A DNA stretch of 42,534 nucleotides from Lentisphaeria bacterium (GCA_017541665.1 JAFXYP010000026.1:1-42534), one strand, 5' to 3'. Positions 17,301 through 25,359 are shown, counted from the first letter of the stretch. Numbers and translations: made by a program. The notes: generated by a model not told the origin, from the letters alone.

Positions 17301-19107
17301 CGCCTTCGAAAGCGCCGCCGTCGTACAGATAGAGGACTTCATCCTTGTTGAGGGCGAAGCTTTCGGCATTCACCGAGCCGCCGTTGAAGACCGTATACTG
17401 GAATCCGGCTCCGATGGCGCCCGTCAGGACGTTGGTCACCGTGAAAGCATTTCCTGCGTATTTGCCGGAAAGGTTCGTATCGGAGGTGATCTGCATGGCA
17501 ATGCGCCCGCCTTCGGAAACATTGAGGTCGGAGACGGTTCCGCCGGACTTGATCGAGAGGAATGCGCCGCCGCTCACGGTCACGTTCGCGGCCGTGCCGC
17601 CGCTGTTGATTACCATGGCGCCGCCGCTTTTCAGGAAGGTGTCCGTCGCCTTTCCGTTTTGCGCGACCTGGAAAACGGCGGAATCGAAGACGGTGGTTTC
17701 TTTGGCGGATGCGCCGGCGGAGATGATGAGGGTGCCTCCCTCGACACTTTCCCAGGTCCTGCTTTCGTCGTCGCTGGTGCTGGTCACGATCCCGTTGCTG
17801 AGCACAGTCCCGGTCGCCTCGACCGTTCCGCGCAATGTCATCGTGCCGCCGCTCGTGACGAGCGTATTCTGGAACGTGCCGGCGGTCGCACTGATCGTGC
17901 CGCCGTGCGCGGAGACGTTTTTCACGGTCCCGCCACCATCGGACACGTGCAGTCCCGTTCCGCTTTCGAATAAGGCGTTTTCCACCGTGCCGCCTTTCGT
18001 CAGCCATGCGACTCCGCCGCTCGTCCGGCCGACGAACGTGGCGTTGGTCAGCGTGCCATCCTCACTGATGAGTATGGTTCCGCCCTTGACGGTGATGTTG
18101 TCCGCCACGCCGCCGCTGGCCAGGATGATCCTGCCGTTATTTACCATGGTGTAGTCGGAGATCTTGCCCTCCTCAAGCAGGATGTCCGTTCCGTCGGCCG
18201 ACTTGCCGCTGACTTTGGTGTTGACCACTTTGTTGACGTAGAGCACCAGGGACCCCCACTCACCGAGCGTGAGGTCCGTGGTCGTGCCGCCGTAGATGGT
18301 GGCGGCCCCCTGTTGGATGCTCAGGCCCTTTACCGTGCCGTCCGCGATTTCCATGTAGCCCCCGCCTTGTATGGTCGTGTCGCTCGCGACGCCGCCGCTG
18401 ATGCCCATGGATCCGTAGTTGTCCACGACCGTCCCGGACGCATAGCCGCCGCAGACCATCATGAGGCCGTTGTCCTTCACCGCAAACGCCGTCGTCCCGG
18501 AGTGGACCGTGGTCGTATCATTATAGGGGATCACGAGGTCGCTGAACGAGTGGTTCGCAAAGACGGCGTTTGCTCCCTCTACCACATTGACATATCCGCC
18601 ATCCTCCACGATATTGGCAGTGGCGCCATTGGCGACGGACAGATAGCCCCCGAGCCCCACGGAGACATTGTTCCCCGTGGCGCCTTTCTCGAATAACGCA
18701 TATCCATAATCGATCAGCGTCGCGTCCTTGACCGTGCCGCCGTTGGCGACCGTCATGGATCCTCCGCCGGTCACCAGGACATCGGTCGCCGTACCGAGGA
18801 TATTCATGGATCCGCCCCAGCCGGACATGGTCGTTTCGCCCGCCGAGCCGGTCGCGCCGACCCACATGGACCCGTTGCTGCCCACGGTCGTATTGCTCGC
18901 GATGGCGCCGTTGCTGACGCGCATGTATCCGCCGCTGGATACAAGCGTTTTGCTCGCATAACCGCCGTCATCGACATTCAGCCGGCCGTCGTCCACCGTG
19001 GTGTCCTGCGCCTCGCCGCCGTCTTTGATTCTCATGGTGTCGCCGGTGATGAGGGTCACCCCGCTCAGGATGTTTCCGGTTTCATTGGGGATTTCGTATG
19101 TTGCCAT
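14380..19107 (-). CDS. Giant AIDA-repeat surface protein with three C-terminal beta modules
   Basis: A 1575-aa protein. From about residue 30 to 850 it consists of degenerate 17-20-residue repeats of the type GGxMxVxxGGxAxxTxV, the AIDA-I/autotransporter passenger pattern predicted to form a beta-solenoid. A linker (about 850-960) is followed by three related modules of roughly 170-190 residues (about 962-1150, 1150-1339, 1339-1512). Each has F-NNFVGFGD-type, TATDKAKV-type and YFISVQSTN/YYNVTV-type motifs. The tail (1513-1575) is Ala/Leu/Ser-rich and ends VSVWQNLALA. There is no Sec signal peptide (it starts MATYEIPNETG) and no beta-barrel translocator. Secretion is therefore probably by a type I-like or unknown route; an adhesin or surface-layer role is inference. 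Ser/Thr/Gly/Ala-rich composition is consistent with that. Own promoter and terminator. Confidence 0.85.
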   Translation of the reverse strand: MATYEIPNETGNILSGVTLITGDTMRIKDGGEAQDTTVDDGRLNVDDGGYASKTLVSSGGYMRVSNGAIASNTTVGSNGSMWVGATGSAGETTMSGWGGSMNILGTATDVLVTGGGSMTVANGGTVKDATLIDYGYALFEKGATGNNVSVGLGGYLSVANGATANIVEDGGYVNVVEGANAVFANHSFSDLVIPYNDTTTVHSGTTAFAVKDNGLMMVCGGYASGTVVDNYGSMGISGGVASDTTIQGGGYMEIADGTVKGLSIQQGAATIYGGTTTDLTLGEWGSLVLYVNKVVNTKVSGKSADGTDILLEEGKISDYTMVNNGRIILASGGVADNITVKGGTILISEDGTLTNATFVGRTSGGVAWLTKGGTVENALFESGTGLHVSDGGGTVKNVSAHGGTISATAGTFQNTLVTSGGTMTLRGTVEATGTVLSNGIVTSTSDDESRTWESVEGGTLIISAGASAKETTVFDSAVFQVAQNGKATDTFLKSGGAMVINSGGTAANVTVSGGAFLSIKSGGTVSDLNVSEGGRIAMQITSDTNLSGKYAGNAFTVTNVLTGAIGAGFQYTVFNGGSVNAESFALNKDEVLYLYDGGAFEGALTVNAGGTAAFYSGKATATVTENGGAFYYSDYNNDLKITFEANTINDLKLEAGNSATVHSNTVANRTVIRGVPDPNNSGTWSEMDVYQGGIVNDTEVFECGELYVSGHNGIASAVRTNVHSGGSFYLYESAYASETVVSDGGAFDVGYKTSAFHNTVKETGSMAIWGNGVASTTLVTSGGSMTVYNGGSAYDTTVESGAAVTIEGKAYDTIIESTGTLHVTAGGSASTVTVRKGGRLDVATGGVLAGDVTFDDGGQLYFDLNGLNPGTRIMVGDLSGIDGNPDYRIVIAPETQALGDYTFASGAEGFAGTMTVVDAEFGTELGALKAGESLEIREGVYATLTLADNDLVLTVGDTPVTHDDGPDKGWNKDPFDKKKKTLDAAVYEFNMNYLYAGMMNPEVLLDSPNSVKVVDEEWGKEWHNFVGKGTNAEGEVLVDEYDFAMLTLNNAAKVSLTVTATDKAKVTIYSVVATGSNSEGETTYTRKAVQTTALKWDKDAKVYTVDTKSLLLDRTLSGSGYFISVQSTNANARTNPGSAFYNVEVNNKVVKGKEQTHYYSDGDDNLDDWLCNKAGERNYRVAMTFLPVSVNSLTAKIQVDDEGIHHTHTDLQKNVVEFNNFVGFGDAADYRRLVLTSPMLLSFSITATDKAKVVISRIDYNEKTQKYTEKKLQTTALKLDKTTGLYKIDTAACKLPANNSDGQTGVYYISVQSTNAKTGGEAYYNVTVNSSASTFYVDSDDGTNGWLYNKKTDAANYNTSLKSNDIVSGANPICLEAGTFEAMVNIDGNDVTFNNFVGFGDEYDYAEIKLTSAGTLAFSVDAFSKCSVKNASQNLKFTVYSLTKVVRGEKVTWTQKSLASGTITIDRKAGYVEDATLKKAIAIRDATSDDVKYFVSVQSVGSKNGAEVFYNVTATFTPEGSDGAALAMPETAALSLTDDLSFGQYAAESDALAGAAASSLAELDEVSVWQNLALA

Positions 19108-19157
19108 GCTCGTTCTCCATATTCGGAGTAATATGATTGTTATGTATTTTCAGAGAT

Positions 19158-19185
19158 AGTATACACCCGTTCCGGCGGAATGCAA
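19158..19185 (-). promoter_or_regulatory. Promoter of the AIDA-repeat gene
   Basis: Minus-strand TTGCAT (19180-19185), 16-nt spacer, TATACT (19158-19163). The -35 box abuts the T tract of the upstream exb operon terminator. The start codon is preceded by GGAGA. Confidence 0.7.
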
Positions 19186-19186
19186 A

Positions 19187-19239
19187 CAAAAAAACAAAAA
19201 ACAACCGCCCGTTTTCTCGGGAGGGAGAATGCCGGGCGG
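19187..19239 (-). terminator. Rho-independent terminator of the exbD-exbB operon
   Basis: CCGCCCG (19205-19211) pairs with CGGGCGG (19233-19239), with an inner TTCTC/GAGAA stem. The minus strand then runs into TTGTTTTTTGTTTTTTTG. Confidence 0.82.
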
Positions 19240-19318
19240 GGAACCTTGTTCCGGGAAGGGCTGAGCCGGGGCGCCGCAGGATGGAGTTCATCGCGCAGGG
19301 CGTCCGACGGCGTATTGG

Positions 19319-19741
19319 TCAACGGGTATTGTACTGCTCGTCGTAGGTGCGGACGGCGACGTTGTGGAGGCCGCGGAAGGAGCAGAGGTCGAGGATCTCG
19401 ACGACGCGGCTGAAGGCGACGGCCTTGTCGCAGTCGATGCGGATGCGGCGGTTCTGATCCTCCTCGGAGAGCTCCAGCAGGATCTGGTGCAGCTCGGAGA
19501 GCGTGACCGGGCGGCCGTTGTAGAACAGCATCTTCTCCTTGTTGACGCCGACGACCATGGTGTCGTTGTCCGGCGGGACATCGAGCGAGGACGTGGAGAC
19601 GGGCAGGTCGATGTCGATGTCGCGGTTCTCCTTCTTGGCGACCGTGGTGATGAGGAAGAAGATGAGGAGCAGGAAGACGCAGTCGATGAGGGACGACATG
19701 CCGATCTCGAGCTTATCCTCGTTTGGGCGTCTGATGCGCAT
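19319..19741 (-). CDS. ExbD/TolR-family protein (ExbD1)
   Basis: A 140-aa inner-membrane protein: short cytoplasmic N-terminus, one transmembrane helix (about 15-36, SSLIDCVFLLLIFFLITT) and a periplasmic domain. Asp20 in the helix is the proton-carrying Asp of ExbD/TolR. It is the last gene of the operon, 27 nt after exbB, and is followed by a terminator. With ExbB it should form a proton-driven stator. It shares the N-terminal MRIR and LIDCVFLLLIFFL segments with the second ExbD at 23467-23946, but the periplasmic parts differ clearly. No TonB or TolA is nearby. No strong ribosome-binding site is visible. Confidence 0.92.
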   Translation of the reverse strand: MRIRRPNEDKLEIGMSSLIDCVFLLLIFFLITTVAKKENRDIDIDLPVSTSSLDVPPDNDTMVVGVNKEKMLFYNGRPVTLSELHQILLELSEEDQNRRIRIDCDKAVAFSRVVEILDLCSFRGLHNVAVRTYDEQYNTR

Positions 19742-19768
19742 GGGCGGCGGTTCCGGGAGTTCTTGCGG

Positions 19769-20533
19769 TTATTTCTGGGCTTCGAGCGCGGCGAACATGG
19801 CTTCGAGGGCTTCCTCAATGGCGAGCTCGGCGATGGAGAGCTTCTGCTTCAAATAGTGGTACGCGCCGAGGGACGGGATGGCGAGCACGAGTCCGATGTC
19901 GGTGGTGATGAGCGCCTTGCTGATGGAGTCGGCCAGGAGCGCGGCATCGCCGGTGTCGCCGAGGATGGCGACCTTGGAGAACGCCTCGATCATGCCGATC
20001 ACGGTGCCGAGCAGGCCGAGCATCGGCGCCATCGTGGCGATAATCGCCAGCGGATAGCTGCGCTGGCGGTGGCGTTCGATCGCGCGGGCGGCGGCGTCCG
20101 CGACGGCGGTCTGGAGGCGGGCTTCGTCCATGGCGCGCTGCTGCGCCTGGTGGACGTGTCCGCGATGGTCCACGATGTAGGCGCCGGCATCGGCGAGGAT
20201 GCTTGGGTGAAGCTCGGCTTCCTTGCGGATCGCGTCATCATCGTGCTTCGCGATCGCGTCAGTGAAGAAATCGACATAGTAGGCGGGGGCGAGGTATTTT
20301 TTGCGCATGCGGATGAGGCGTTCGACGAGGAACCCGATGGCGGCGGCGCTGAGGAGCAGGAGCACGGCGGAGGTCATGCCGCCGTTCACGATCTCCTGGA
20401 TCCAGTCGATCGTCATTTCTTCGGCGGGCTCGTCCGCGGCAGCAGTTTCGGCGGCGGCATGGGCGGCGAGGTATCCGGGGAGGCAGAACACTGCCGCGGC
20501 GGAGAGGATCGAAGCACGGATGGAAAGTTTCAT
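19769..20533 (-). CDS. ExbB/TolQ/MotA-family proton channel with N-terminal signal peptide
   Basis: A 254-aa inner-membrane protein. Residues 1-27 form a cleavable-type signal peptide (MKLSIRASILSAAAVFCLPG, ending AHA). A first membrane helix follows at about 52-70, then a long cytoplasmic region, and the family core with helices around MAPMLGLLGTVIGMIEAF and SISKALITTDIGLVLAIPSL. The Thr and Gly-rich helix-helix faces characteristic of ExbB are present. ExbB homologues with an extra signal sequence are common in Gram-negative bacteria that have multi-ExbD operons. AGAAAGG precedes the start. Confidence 0.92.
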   Translation of the reverse strand: MKLSIRASILSAAAVFCLPGYLAAHAAAETAAADEPAEEMTIDWIQEIVNGGMTSAVLLLLSAAAIGFLVERLIRMRKKYLAPAYYVDFFTDAIAKHDDDAIRKEAELHPSILADAGAYIVDHRGHVHQAQQRAMDEARLQTAVADAAARAIERHRQRSYPLAIIATMAPMLGLLGTVIGMIEAFSKVAILGDTGDAALLADSISKALITTDIGLVLAIPSLGAYHYLKQKLSIAELAIEEALEAMFAALEAQK

Positions 20534-20577
20534 GGAGGACCTTTCTGATGTTTTATGTTATTTTAACCTTGTGACGA

Positions 20578-23451
20578 TCATGGAAGTCTGCGGCGCGCGG
20601 ACGGACGGGATGCCGCGCCCGCATTCGAATTCGAGCCGGCGTCGCCGGGGCGTGCGGCCTGCGTCTGCTGCGTGCCGTTGCGGCGCTGTTCGGCGGCGCG
20701 TTTCGCGGCGTCCGCGGCGGCCTTGGTCTCCTCGCGGACCATGACGAACGAGAACTGACATTCGTCGGGACCGTTCTCGATGCAGAAGAGGATGGTGTTC
20801 CAGCCTTTGCGGAAGTGGACGTGGATGATGTTTTCGTGGAGGCCCCAGGTGCTGAGTTCGTCGTCGAGCCAGACCTGTTCGCCGTTGATCCAGAGGACGC
20901 TGGCGTCGTCGGTGCCGACCATGGCAAGGACATCGGTGTCCTCCTCGAAGAAGACGTCGGTGTAGGCGTAGTAGATCGCGTTGTCCATCTTGTCCGGGGT
21001 GCGGATGCAGTTCGTGTCGGTCTGGACATAGCGCCAGCGGAGGCGGATCGGTTTGTGCGTGAGCGGGTCGATCTTGCCTTCGTACTCGGCATCGAGGTCG
21101 ATCCTGGACTCGGGTTCCCGCTTCATGCGGTCGGCGATGTGCGTGTATCTGCTGCCGTCGTATTTGCCGTCCCACGGGCCGATCACATACCAGGAATCGA
21201 TGAAGACGAAGCCCTGGCGGGCGGCGTCTTTGGTGACGCGGCGGCCGGGGACGGACTCCGCGATGATGGCGTAGTCGGCGGGTTCGGAGGCGATGCGCTT
21301 GCTGTCGGAGTTGCCGACCGGACCGTAGGTGTAGCCGCCGAACTCGAAATCGAAGTCGCCGCGGAACGCGATGCCGCCTCCGCCAAAAGCGTTGCGGTTG
21401 TTGCCGAAACTGGAACCGCTGCCATTGCCCTGCCCCTGGCCTTGACCCTGGCCCTGCCCCTGGCCTTGTCCCTGGCCCTGCCGGCCGGCGCGCTCGACGC
21501 CTTCACGCCCCATACGGCCGAGCTGGCGCATCATGTCTGCCAGGCTGCCCTGGCCCTGCCCCTGGCGTCCGCCCTGCATGCCGCCCTGCTGGTTGCGCAT
21601 GGCGCGCTGCTGCATGGCGGAGAAGAGGCGCTCGGCGGAAAGCGGGATGTTGACGCCCGCCATACGGGCGAGACTGTTCGCGCGGGAGGAGAGCGAATCC
21701 GCGGCGTCCTGGAGCTCGGTCATCTGTTCGAGCGCCTGCATGAGCTGTTCCTTCGTCATGAACTGGCCGCCCCCTCCCTGGCCGCCGCCCTGCTGCCCGC
21801 CCTGTTCGCCGTTCTGCCCCTGCATGCCGCCCTGCTGTTGGGAAGCGCTCTGCGAGGAGTTGTTCTGCTGGTCGTTCCTGAGGGCTTCGACGAGCTTGCG
21901 GAGGTACTGCTCGGCCTCATAGGTGGTGAACTCGTCCTTGTAGCGGTTGTCCAGCGCCTTCATGAGGAAATCCTCGGCGTCCTTGTCCATGGCCTTCGCG
22001 GCCTCCTGGATATCGGCGAACTCCGGGTCGCGGTTGTAGATCCACTCGGACAGCTTCATGCTGATTTCGTCACGATGGTTCAGAGCCGACATATATGCGG
22101 TGTTCGCGAGGTCCGGGAGCTTGCGGAGGACCGTCGTGGCGGTGTCCTTGAGCTGCCGGTCGAACCCCTGCATGTCGCGGGATGCGGTCTGGAGGAACGA
22201 GAGGTCCTGCCGCGCCGTATCGTTATCGTTTGCGTCGACGGCCTTTTTGACGGCGTCGTAGGCTCGCTTCGCCTGTTCCATTGTGTGAGCGGCATTCTCG
22301 TCGACCTCGTTCACCAGGTAGATCTCGTAGGACGGCACTTCGTACGGATCGTCGTAGTCGTAGACCATGCCGAGGCGGCCCTGCCTGCGAAGAGTCCCGG
22401 AGGAACGCGGACGGCTCAGGCGCTCCGACTCCTCCTTCTGAATGCGTTCGCGGCTTTCCGCGGCGGTCTTCTTCGCCTGCCCGTAGGCTTCCTCCGTGAG
22501 GCGGAACACCTCTTCGGCGGCGTCGAGGAGCTTCTGCGGGTCCTCGCCGGCGCCTTCCTGCTGCAAGTCGCGGGAGAAATGCTCCATGGAGGTCTGGTCC
22601 ATGTTTTGATTCAGCGAGTCCATGGACCGGATGGCGTTCTGATAGGCGTTCAGCTCGGCGTATTTCGTATCCAGCTGTTCCTCCTTGGCCGCCATGAAAT
22701 CCTTCAGCTGCTGGAGCGTGGCGTCGACGGGCGGCATTTCCGGCGGAGTGTTCATGATGCCGATGTCGTACACGCCGGACAAGTCGCCGCTGAGGATGGA
22801 GTCGATCATGCGTTCCAGTTCGAGCGACTGCCATTCGGCGGTAGCCGGATCGACGCCGTAGTCCAGGTAGCTGGCCGGGTTGGCGCGGAATCTCTCGCTG
22901 TTGGCTTTCATAGTTTCCAGTTGGCTGCGGAAGACGGGCACCTGGTCGGAGGTCGGGGAATTCTCCAGCTGATGGCGGATGTCCTCCGCGATGCGGGCGT
23001 TCTCCACGAACGGCACGACGTAGTCGAATTCGTTGGAGAGGTTTTCGGCGATGTCGAACAGGCGTTCGTACGCCTCCTGCACCGGATCGCGCAGTTCGGA
23101 GTAAATCTCCTTCAGCTCCTCCTTGCGCTCCTCCATCTTCTCGAGTGTCTTTTCGACCTCCTCGAGTTTCTTGCGGATCTCCTTCTCCTTGCGCTTCTGG
23201 ACGCGGTCGCGGATCTTCTTGAGCTCGGCGGGCGGGGCTTCCTTCCTGACTTTCTCCGGGTCGTTCTTGTGGGCTTCGCGCTTCGCCTCGTTCTCCTGTT
23301 TCTGCTTGAGCGCCTCCTCCAGAGAATACCGGCTGTAGCGGATGAAATCGAGCTGCCAGGCGGCGACGAACGCGGCGAGATAGCAGAGGAGCGTGAGGCC
23401 CCAGATAATGGCCGTGGCTCGGCCGGATTGCAGATTGCGTTTGCTGTTCAT
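20578..23451 (-). CDS. Giant membrane-anchored coiled-coil protein with carbohydrate-binding-like C-terminal domain
   Basis: A 957-aa protein that I do not recognise as a named family. One N-terminal membrane helix (about 13-33) leaves the bulk in the periplasm. Residues 42-135 are a highly charged coiled coil (E/K/R-rich). Helical stretches follow to about 535, then Gln/Gly-rich low complexity (about 537-565 and a GQ repeat at about 655-677). The C-terminal beta domain at about 747-902 has WYVIGPWDG, YYAYTDVFFEED and GTDDASVLWINGEQVW, the pattern of galactose-binding-like/glycoside-hydrolase accessory domains. An Arg/Ala/Ser tail ends the protein. It lies between two exbD genes and exbB in one operon. 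By topology and position it could be the force-transducing partner, in place of TonB/TolA; that is inference. Confidence 0.8.
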   Translation of the reverse strand: MNSKRNLQSGRATAIIWGLTLLCYLAAFVAAWQLDFIRYSRYSLEEALKQKQENEAKREAHKNDPEKVRKEAPPAELKKIRDRVQKRKEKEIRKKLEEVEKTLEKMEERKEELKEIYSELRDPVQEAYERLFDIAENLSNEFDYVVPFVENARIAEDIRHQLENSPTSDQVPVFRSQLETMKANSERFRANPASYLDYGVDPATAEWQSLELERMIDSILSGDLSGVYDIGIMNTPPEMPPVDATLQQLKDFMAAKEEQLDTKYAELNAYQNAIRSMDSLNQNMDQTSMEHFSRDLQQEGAGEDPQKLLDAAEEVFRLTEEAYGQAKKTAAESRERIQKEESERLSRPRSSGTLRRQGRLGMVYDYDDPYEVPSYEIYLVNEVDENAAHTMEQAKRAYDAVKKAVDANDNDTARQDLSFLQTASRDMQGFDRQLKDTATTVLRKLPDLANTAYMSALNHRDEISMKLSEWIYNRDPEFADIQEAAKAMDKDAEDFLMKALDNRYKDEFTTYEAEQYLRKLVEALRNDQQNNSSQSASQQQGGMQGQNGEQGGQQGGGQGGGGQFMTKEQLMQALEQMTELQDAADSLSSRANSLARMAGVNIPLSAERLFSAMQQRAMRNQQGGMQGGRQGQGQGSLADMMRQLGRMGREGVERAGRQGQGQGQGQGQGQGQGQGNGSGSSFGNNRNAFGGGGIAFRGDFDFEFGGYTYGPVGNSDSKRIASEPADYAIIAESVPGRRVTKDAARQGFVFIDSWYVIGPWDGKYDGSRYTHIADRMKREPESRIDLDAEYEGKIDPLTHKPIRLRWRYVQTDTNCIRTPDKMDNAIYYAYTDVFFEEDTDVLAMVGTDDASVLWINGEQVWLDDELSTWGLHENIIHVHFRKGWNTILFCIENGPDECQFSFVMVREETKAAADAAKRAAEQRRNGTQQTQAARPGDAGSNSNAGAASRPSARRRLP
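21418..21485 (-). repeat. Low-complexity Gly-Gln codon repeat
   Basis: About 11 consecutive GGNCAG-type hexanucleotides encode a (Gln-Gly)n stretch inside the 957-aa protein. Copies differ mainly at third positions. Such tracts are prone to length change by slippage, so their number may vary between strains. Confidence 0.8.
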
Positions 23452-23466
23452 GTCATGGCCTCGCGG

Positions 23467-23946
23467 TTAATCCGATGTGCCGGGGATGTAGAATCTGGAT
23501 TCGCGGTAGTCGCGCATGCGCACGTCGACCTTGTTCAGATGGTTGATCTGGAGCTTGTCGAGCATGTCGATCACGGTCTGGAACTCCACGTCGGGATCGG
23601 CGTACAGCCGCACGTTGATCTCCTCCCCTGCCCCCTGCGACATCCGCCCGAGGTTCTCCACGAACTTGTCCACGTCGGGGACGCTGCGGAAATCGGGCCG
23701 TCCGTCCTGCAGGCGGCGTTCCGCCGAATAGTAGCTGCCATCCTTGCCGATCGCAAGGATCACGCGGCGCGCGTCCATGCGTTCGGAGATGGTCACGGCA
23801 GGGTCCGGGACCTCGATGGGTATCTGCTTCTCGAGTTTCTTCATCATGGTGGTGACGAGGAAGAAGATCAGGAGGAGGAAGACGCAGTCGATCAGGGGCG
23901 ACATTTCAAGCGTGACATCGTCGTCGTCTTTTTTACGGATTCTCAT
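23467..23946 (-). CDS. ExbD/TolR-family protein (ExbD2), first gene of operon
   Basis: A 159-aa inner-membrane protein with an acidic cytoplasmic start, one membrane helix (about 15-36; LIDCVFLLLIFFLVTTMM) and a periplasmic domain. Asp20 is the expected proton-pathway residue. It leads the operon; the 957-aa gene starts 15 nt after its stop. The periplasmic domain (to GTSD) differs from that of ExbD1, so the stator may be a hetero-ExbD assembly. I see no convincing promoter in the A+T-rich 190 nt upstream. Confidence 0.92.
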   Translation of the reverse strand: MRIRKKDDDDVTLEMSPLIDCVFLLLIFFLVTTMMKKLEKQIPIEVPDPAVTISERMDARRVILAIGKDGSYYSAERRLQDGRPDFRSVPDVDKFVENLGRMSQGAGEEINVRLYADPDVEFQTVIDMLDKLQINHLNKVDVRMRDYRESRFYIPGTSD

Positions 23947-24130
23947 ATTTTGTTCAAATCACAGAGGTTTGCAAATCCATTCGAAACAGTCATTTAAAAA
24001 TTGGACGGGAAAACCCCCGGTTTCTTAGCGCATTTTCCGTTTTTTTCCGTTTTTTACGGCGATTTCCGGGAAAATATCGGATTATGATGCCGGATGAATG
24101 CAGGAGGCTCGCGTTTTTTCGCATGCCGTG

Positions 24131-24166
24131 AAAAAAAAGAGCGGGAGCTTGCTGCGGCTTCCGCTC
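24131..24166 (-). terminator. Rho-independent terminator of the esterase gene
   Basis: GAGCGGGAGC (24139-24148) pairs with GCTTCCGCTC (24157-24166) with one G-T wobble and an 8-nt loop. It is followed on the minus strand by TTTTTTTT. Confidence 0.88.
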
Positions 24167-24223
24167 TTGGATCTTGCTGAAGCGACCGGGGATCAGGCGT
24201 TTCCCCGGATGCCGGCTGCCGTG

Positions 24224-25312
24224 TTATTCCGCGGCGGGCTCTTCCCCTTCGGCGGGGGCGGGCTCGACGGACTCGAGCGCCTGCCATTCACGCTGCTTCG
24301 CCTGTTCCTCCGCGCTCGGGAATGCGGAGATGAAACCGTCGCCGGGCTTGGAGCCTTTCGGGCGCGGGCCGCCATTGAACCCGAAGCCTTTTTCATACTG
24401 TTTGGCAGTGACGGGACCGACGGGCTGGAACCCGACACGGTACTTGGACCTGTGGCCGCGACGCTGCGAGAAAAGCCATTCCCACGTGGCCTTGTCGGAA
24501 TAGGCGTTGTCCCAGCAATTATGGCCGACGCCGAAGTATTCGCGCAGATGGACGTCTTCGTTGCCGGCGTCCCGCATGGTGATGTACATCCAGCGGGCGA
24601 GCTGCGGCGGGACGGTCACATCGTCACTGCCGTGGAAGATGAAGACGGGCAGGTCGCGCATCGCCTTGGCGCGGTTCGGATCGCTGCCGCCGCAGCAGGG
24701 CATGCCGGCCGCGAAGATGTCGGTGCCGTAACGGGCCAGGAGGTCCCAGCATCCGTAGCCGCCCATGGAGAGTCCGGTCACATAGACGCGTTTCTTATCG
24801 GCGTTGAATTCCTCAATCTTCTTCTTGATGAGCACGGGGATCATGCCAAGGGCCTGGTAGGGCTCCTCCATGAGGTCGCCCATGGCGCCGCCGCGATGAA
24901 GCGGGGCCCAGACCTGGTCGCTCGGGCATTCGGGAGCCAGCACGATGACTTTGCGTTTGTCTTCGCGCATCTGCTTGACGATCTCGGGGACGGCGAGGCG
25001 GAGCTGCGCGAGGTTCTCCTCGCCGCGTTCGCCGAAGCCGTGCAGGAAGACCAGGATCGCGAATTTCCCGGGCTGGTCCTCATTGTAAACGCCCTGGCAG
25101 TACCGCAGGACGCCGTTGCAGTTCGTCAGGACCTCCTGCTTCATCTCCAGCGCATTCAACGTACGGATCTCGCCGGCGAATCTCTGCTGGATCTGAGCGG
25201 ACGGTTCTTCCATCGGAGTGATGACAGCCGTTTCATAAGCAGGATCGGAGGAGCATGCGGCGCCAAAAGCGGCGAGAGCGGCGCATCCGAGCACGAGCAA
25301 TTGTTTTTTCAT
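24224..25312 (-). CDS. Alpha/beta-hydrolase lipoprotein, esterase/PHB-depolymerase-like
   Basis: A 362-aa exported hydrolase. The signal sequence MKKQLLVLGCAALAAFGAAC has a lipobox-like end with Cys20, so it is probably a lipoprotein, although the -3 residue is Gly rather than Leu. The oxyanion-type segment is FLHGFGERGE at 89-98, the nucleophile elbow is GLSMGGYG with Ser182, the acid is Asp230/231 in FHGSDD, and the base is His264 in GVGHNCWDNAY. This layout matches the feruloyl-esterase/dienelactone-hydrolase-like (CE1-type) enzymes used on plant polysaccharides. The substrate is not determinable. An acidic Pro/Ala/Glu tail ends the protein. Monocistronic, with clear promoter and terminator. 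Confidence 0.85.
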   Translation of the reverse strand: MKKQLLVLGCAALAAFGAACSSDPAYETAVITPMEEPSAQIQQRFAGEIRTLNALEMKQEVLTNCNGVLRYCQGVYNEDQPGKFAILVFLHGFGERGEENLAQLRLAVPEIVKQMREDKRKVIVLAPECPSDQVWAPLHRGGAMGDLMEEPYQALGMIPVLIKKKIEEFNADKKRVYVTGLSMGGYGCWDLLARYGTDIFAAGMPCCGGSDPNRAKAMRDLPVFIFHGSDDVTVPPQLARWMYITMRDAGNEDVHLREYFGVGHNCWDNAYSDKATWEWLFSQRRGHRSKYRVGFQPVGPVTAKQYEKGFGFNGGPRPKGSKPGDGFISAFPSAEEQAKQREWQALESVEPAPAEGEEPAAE

Positions 25313-25359
25313 GGTGACAGAGGGTCCTTTCGGTTTAAGGGTATGCTCTTACGGATTAC

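Noticed and set aside
20815..23997. A 1060-aa open frame on the plus strand opposite the 957-aa gene
   Set aside because: Same shadow effect; no ribosome-binding site or recognisable motif, and it crosses the exbD2 gene.
23947..24130. Riboswitch or promoter upstream of the exbD operon
   Set aside because: I found only A/T tracts and short hairpins without a recognisable -10/-35 pair or riboswitch motif.
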